Shown here piece by piece: positions 6,052 to 7,949 of a stretch of 7,949 bases of DNA. The notes under the pieces are model-generated. The model was not told the DNA's origin. It worked only from the letters and a program-made list of their open reading frames with translations, and searched no databases. This DNA is from Planctomycetota bacterium (GTDB lineage Bacteria; Planctomycetota; Planctomycetia; Isosphaerales; Isosphaeraceae), in NCBI GenBank assembly GCA_021778575.1, contig JAJYCH010000186.1, forward strand, positions 1 through 7,949, given 5' to 3'. Position numbers and translations under genes: made by a program. Position 1 is the stretch's first letter; each line of letters begins with the position of its first letter.

Positions 6052-6249
6052 ATGATCGGCTACATCGACCTTGCTATTCCGCTTGGTATCGGGCTGCTCT
6101 TGATTTTCTCTCCCCAATCCTTCACAAAAAAGACAACAGATCCGACCGAGAACGAGCTGCGATCTAAGAAGCTGCGGATGATTGGTTATTTGCTTCTCGG
6201 CGTGGGCGCAATTTATGCGTTGATCAAGCTCCTCCAGGTCGGACGATAA
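6052..6249 (+). CDS. Small membrane protein with two helices
   Basis: A 65-residue protein that I do not recognise by family. A hydrophobic helix at about 4-22 and another at 43-62 flank a charged loop (SFTKKTTDPTENELRSKKLR). By the positive-inside rule the loop would be cytoplasmic, with both ends outside. The ATG is chosen for the GGGAGGGAG (6042-6050) directly before it; an earlier in-frame TTG at 5992 would overlap the uxs end and add a polar tail. It starts 56 nt after uxs, probably on the same transcript, and its stop lies 7 bp from the end of the opposing gene. Third-codon GC is lower than in uxs. A role linked to polysaccharide synthesis is only suggested by position. Confidence 0.72.
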   Translation: MIGYIDLAIPLGIGLLLIFSPQSFTKKTTDPTENELRSKKLRMIGYLLLGVGAIYALIKLLQVGR

Positions 6250-6255
6250 TCCGAC
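6238..6255. terminator. Hairpin at a tail-to-tail gene junction
   Basis: GTCGGA (6238-6243) and TCCGAC (6250-6255) form a perfect 6-bp stem. Its six-base loop contains the TAA stop of the small membrane gene, and the stem ends one base before the stop of the opposing reductase gene. No T-tract follows on either strand. It could slow polymerase from both sides, but a true terminator is not proven. Confidence 0.3.
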
Positions 6256-6256
6256 G

Positions 6257-7213
6257 TCAAAGAATTCTCGGTTCCAGAGGCATGGCGTCGGCCAGCAGAT
6301 CCCCCGGCGGGAGCGGATACGCCAGCCCTTCGACGGTCGAGAGCTTGACGAGAAAGTCGCTCATCGACTCGGCCACCGGTCTCATGATTCCGGGCAAAAT
6401 GGCGTCGAGTCGAGGGGTCGAGAGTCCACCATTAAGGGGCCTCGGAACGACCTGACCGAGTTCGTCCGTGGTCTTGCCGACGATCAAACCGGGGTCGAGG
6501 CCGAACCCCTTGGCAATCCCCCTGGCAAATTCCACCCGGTCCATCACCTCGGGACCGGCCACATGGATCAGGCCTGACTGGCCGAGTTCGACCAGCGAAA
6601 CCACCGCGAGGGCGACGTCGGGTCCGTAGCTCGGGCTCGAAATCTGGTCGGACGGGCATTCCAGGGTCTTACCGGCCGAGAGGGCCTTGGCGAGCTGGTA
6701 GGAAAAGTTTTTCCCCTGCCGCTCGGGACCATAAACCCAGGAGGTCCGGACGATCAGCACTCGATCGCCCAGGGCATCCCGCAACGCTCCTTCGGCGTCA
6801 AGCTTCGACTGGCCGTAAACCGAGAGGGCGTTGGTCGGGCTGTCCTCGGCGTAAGGTCCCGCCGCGCCGTCGAAGACGTAGTCGGTCGAAAAATAAACAA
6901 ATTTTGACCCGAGATCGGCGGCGGCCCGGGCCAGGTTGAGCGGCTGTTCGAGGTTGGCCGAGCGAGCCCTGGCCGGGTCTCGCTCGCAGCCGTCGACCCA
7001 GGTAAAACCGGCCGGATAATAAACCACGTCGGGCTTCTGGTCGGCAATCCATCGTGCCGAGGCGTCGAGGTTGGCTCCGTCGAGCGGAACGAGGTCCGGG
7101 AAGGCGACGGTGTTGTAGGTCCCGACGGCTTCGTGACCTTGTTCGGCGAGGGTCCGGAGGAGCCAGCCGCCGATCTGCCCGGAGCCGCCGACGACGATGG
7201 CTCGCTTCGACAT
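6257..7213 (-). CDS. RmlD-like NAD(P)-dependent sugar nucleotide reductase
   Basis: An extended short-chain dehydrogenase/reductase of 318 residues in the RmlD substrate-binding family, whose best-known member is dTDP-4-dehydrorhamnose reductase, the last step of dTDP-rhamnose synthesis. GGSGQIG (9-15) binds the cofactor. YFSTDYVFDG (107-116) is the hallmark strand-loop, and YGQSK provides Tyr133 and Lys137. RTSWVYGP (156-163) and DQISSPSYGPDVA (189-201) also match. The start codon overlaps the pyrophosphatase stop by one base (TGATG), with GGAAAGGG 8 nt upstream inside that gene. The two proteins are thus translationally coupled. No rmlA, rmlB or rmlC is present in the window. The related MAT2B-type proteins, regulators of methionine adenosyltransferase, share this fold, so the substrate is not certain. 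Confidence 0.82.
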   Translation of the reverse strand: MSKRAIVVGGSGQIGGWLLRTLAEQGHEAVGTYNTVAFPDLVPLDGANLDASARWIADQKPDVVYYPAGFTWVDGCERDPARARSANLEQPLNLARAAADLGSKFVYFSTDYVFDGAAGPYAEDSPTNALSVYGQSKLDAEGALRDALGDRVLIVRTSWVYGPERQGKNFSYQLAKALSAGKTLECPSDQISSPSYGPDVALAVVSLVELGQSGLIHVAGPEVMDRVEFARGIAKGFGLDPGLIVGKTTDELGQVVPRPLNGGLSTPRLDAILPGIMRPVAESMSDFLVKLSTVEGLAYPLPPGDLLADAMPLEPRIL

Positions 7214-7755
7214 CAGTGAAACCCTTTCCGACGTTGCTTGCTGTAGCGCTGAAGTGAATCCTCGATGATCGGCAGGGCGACCTCGGACGACTGGATCTCG
7301 TCGACCTCGACCGACTTGCCTTCGAGGAGCTTGTAGTCCTGGAAGAACCGACGGAGCATCATCAAGCGGTGCGGCGGGAGTTCAGCAGCCTCGCGGAAGC
7401 TGTTGAATTCGGGGTCGCCAACCGCTACGGCGAGGATCTTGTGGTCGGGCTTGCCGGTGTCGAGCATCGTCATCAAACCGATGGCCCGGGCCTTGACCAG
7501 GGTCATCGGCGCGACGGCTTCCTGACAGAGGACAAGGACGTCGAGCGGGTCGTCATCTTCGGCATAGGTCTGGGGGATAAACCCATAATTCGCCGGATAG
7601 TAGACGGCCGAATAGAGGACGCGGTCGAGCCGGAGCAGGCCGGTCTCTTTGTCTAGCTCGTACTTGACGCTCGATCCCATCGGGATCTCGATGAGGGTGT
7701 TAAACTCACGCGGGAGTTTTTCACCCGGGGTAACGTCATGCCAGGGGTGGAGCAT
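7213..7755 (-). CDS. ppa: Inorganic pyrophosphatase, family I
   Basis: A soluble Mg2+-dependent enzyme of 180 residues that hydrolyses pyrophosphate and drives biosynthetic nucleotidyl transfers forward. Compared with the E. coli enzyme the active-site residues line up with an offset of two: Glu23, Lys31, Glu33, Arg45, the metal-binding signature DDDPLD with Asp67, Asp69 and Asp72, then Asp99, Asp104 and Lys106. The [13 protein letters not shown] block (52-64) is typical. The C-terminus is short and basic ([11 protein letters not shown]). AAAAGG lies 8 nt before the ATG. It is first in a two-gene operon with the RmlD-like reductase, whose start overlaps its stop, and is driven by the promoter at 7815-7843. 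No key residue is missing. Confidence 0.95.
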   Translation of the reverse strand: MLHPWHDVTPGEKLPREFNTLIEIPMGSSVKYELDKETGLLRLDRVLYSAVYYPANYGFIPQTYAEDDDPLDVLVLCQEAVAPMTLVKARAIGLMTMLDTGKPDHKILAVAVGDPEFNSFREAAELPPHRLMMLRRFFQDYKLLEGKSVEVDEIQSSEVALPIIEDSLQRYSKQRRKGFH

Positions 7756-7814
7756 TGTTCGAGCCTTTTGCCGTCGAAAGTTTGTCTGCCGGATATCGCG
7801 GCAATGAAGACTCG

Positions 7815-7843
7815 ATTATACCAAACACTTGCCCCATCACCAA
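7815..7843 (-). promoter_or_regulatory. Promoter of the ppa operon
   Basis: On the minus strand, TTGGTG (7843-7838), a 17-bp spacer and a perfect TATAAT (7820-7815) form a sigma-70 promoter with a weak -35. Transcription would begin near 7808, about 53 nt before the ppa ATG. Confidence 0.65.
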
Positions 7844-7847
7844 CGGT

Positions 7848-7863
7848 TGAGCCGACAGGCTCA
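7848..7863. repeat. Short hairpin upstream of the ppa promoter
   Basis: TGAGCC (7848-7853) and GGCTCA (7858-7863) form a 6-bp stem with a GACA loop. It lies directly upstream of the -35 and could be an operator or the end of a transcript entering from outside the window. No T-tract follows. Confidence 0.3.
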
Positions 7864-7894
7864 GGAGGATTGCAAAGTGGTCGGACAGTTGTAG

Positions 7895-7911
7895 GGTCCG
7901 CTGTGCGGACC
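7895..7911. repeat. Perfect 7-bp palindromic hairpin, REP-like
   Basis: GGTCCGC (7895-7901), loop TGT, GCGGACC (7905-7911). The surrounding GTAG and GTGG flanks and the stem resemble short dispersed palindromes that I recall from intergenic regions of several bacterial genomes. Only one copy is present in this window, so the repeat status is inferred. Confidence 0.45.
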
Positions 7912-7949
7912 GTGGTTTCGATCGACAAATCTCGAAGGTCTGGTCGTCG

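Overview
The window is GC-rich DNA with normal bacterial gene density and mixed strands. It carries housekeeping metabolism plus a few poorly characterised small proteins. The gene mix suggests a planctomycete, perhaps Isosphaeraceae-like: a secreted BON-domain protein, an ArsR-type regulator with an Ala/Lys/Ser-rich tail, a zinc-ribbon threonine synthase, a cyclic-phosphate-processing receiver (cREC) protein and a bacterial UDP-glucuronate decarboxylase. That assignment is recognition from memory, not a database result. I see no phage, insertion sequence, CRISPR array, rRNA or tRNA.

Layout. Positions 74-514 (+) encode a BON-domain envelope protein, followed by a strong intrinsic terminator at 553-584. 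An ArsR-family regulator lies convergent to it at 624-1031 (-). It has its own promoter and an operator-like dyad just upstream. A gap of about 500 bp (1032-1539) follows. It is AT-richer than its surroundings, with a near-perfect 20-nt palindrome, a possible promoter and a GC-rich folded leader. Threonine synthase (1540-2976) and dihydrodipicolinate reductase (3133-3924) come next on the + strand. These two enzymes lie on the two branches that leave aspartate semialdehyde. Directly behind dapB are an uncharacterised CxxC/HxxC protein (3951-4400) and, in the same reading frame after a single TGA, a cREC protein (4434-4919).

The right part concerns nucleotide sugars. UDP-glucuronate decarboxylase (5060-5995, +) and a 65-residue two-helix membrane protein (6052-6249, +) meet an RmlD-like sugar reductase (6257-7213, -) tail to tail with 7 bp between them. 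The reductase is translationally coupled (TGATG) to the upstream family I inorganic pyrophosphatase (7213-7755, -), which has a promoter with a consensus -10. A 7-bp perfect hairpin near the right edge resembles dispersed intergenic palindromes.

Nothing here is an obvious new defence or mobile system. The items most worth a second look are the AAACTG/CAGTTT dyads in front of both arsR and dapB, the same-frame pair of unknown protein and cREC protein, the histone-tail-like N-terminus of the ArsR protein, and the structured leader and ambiguous start of threonine synthase.
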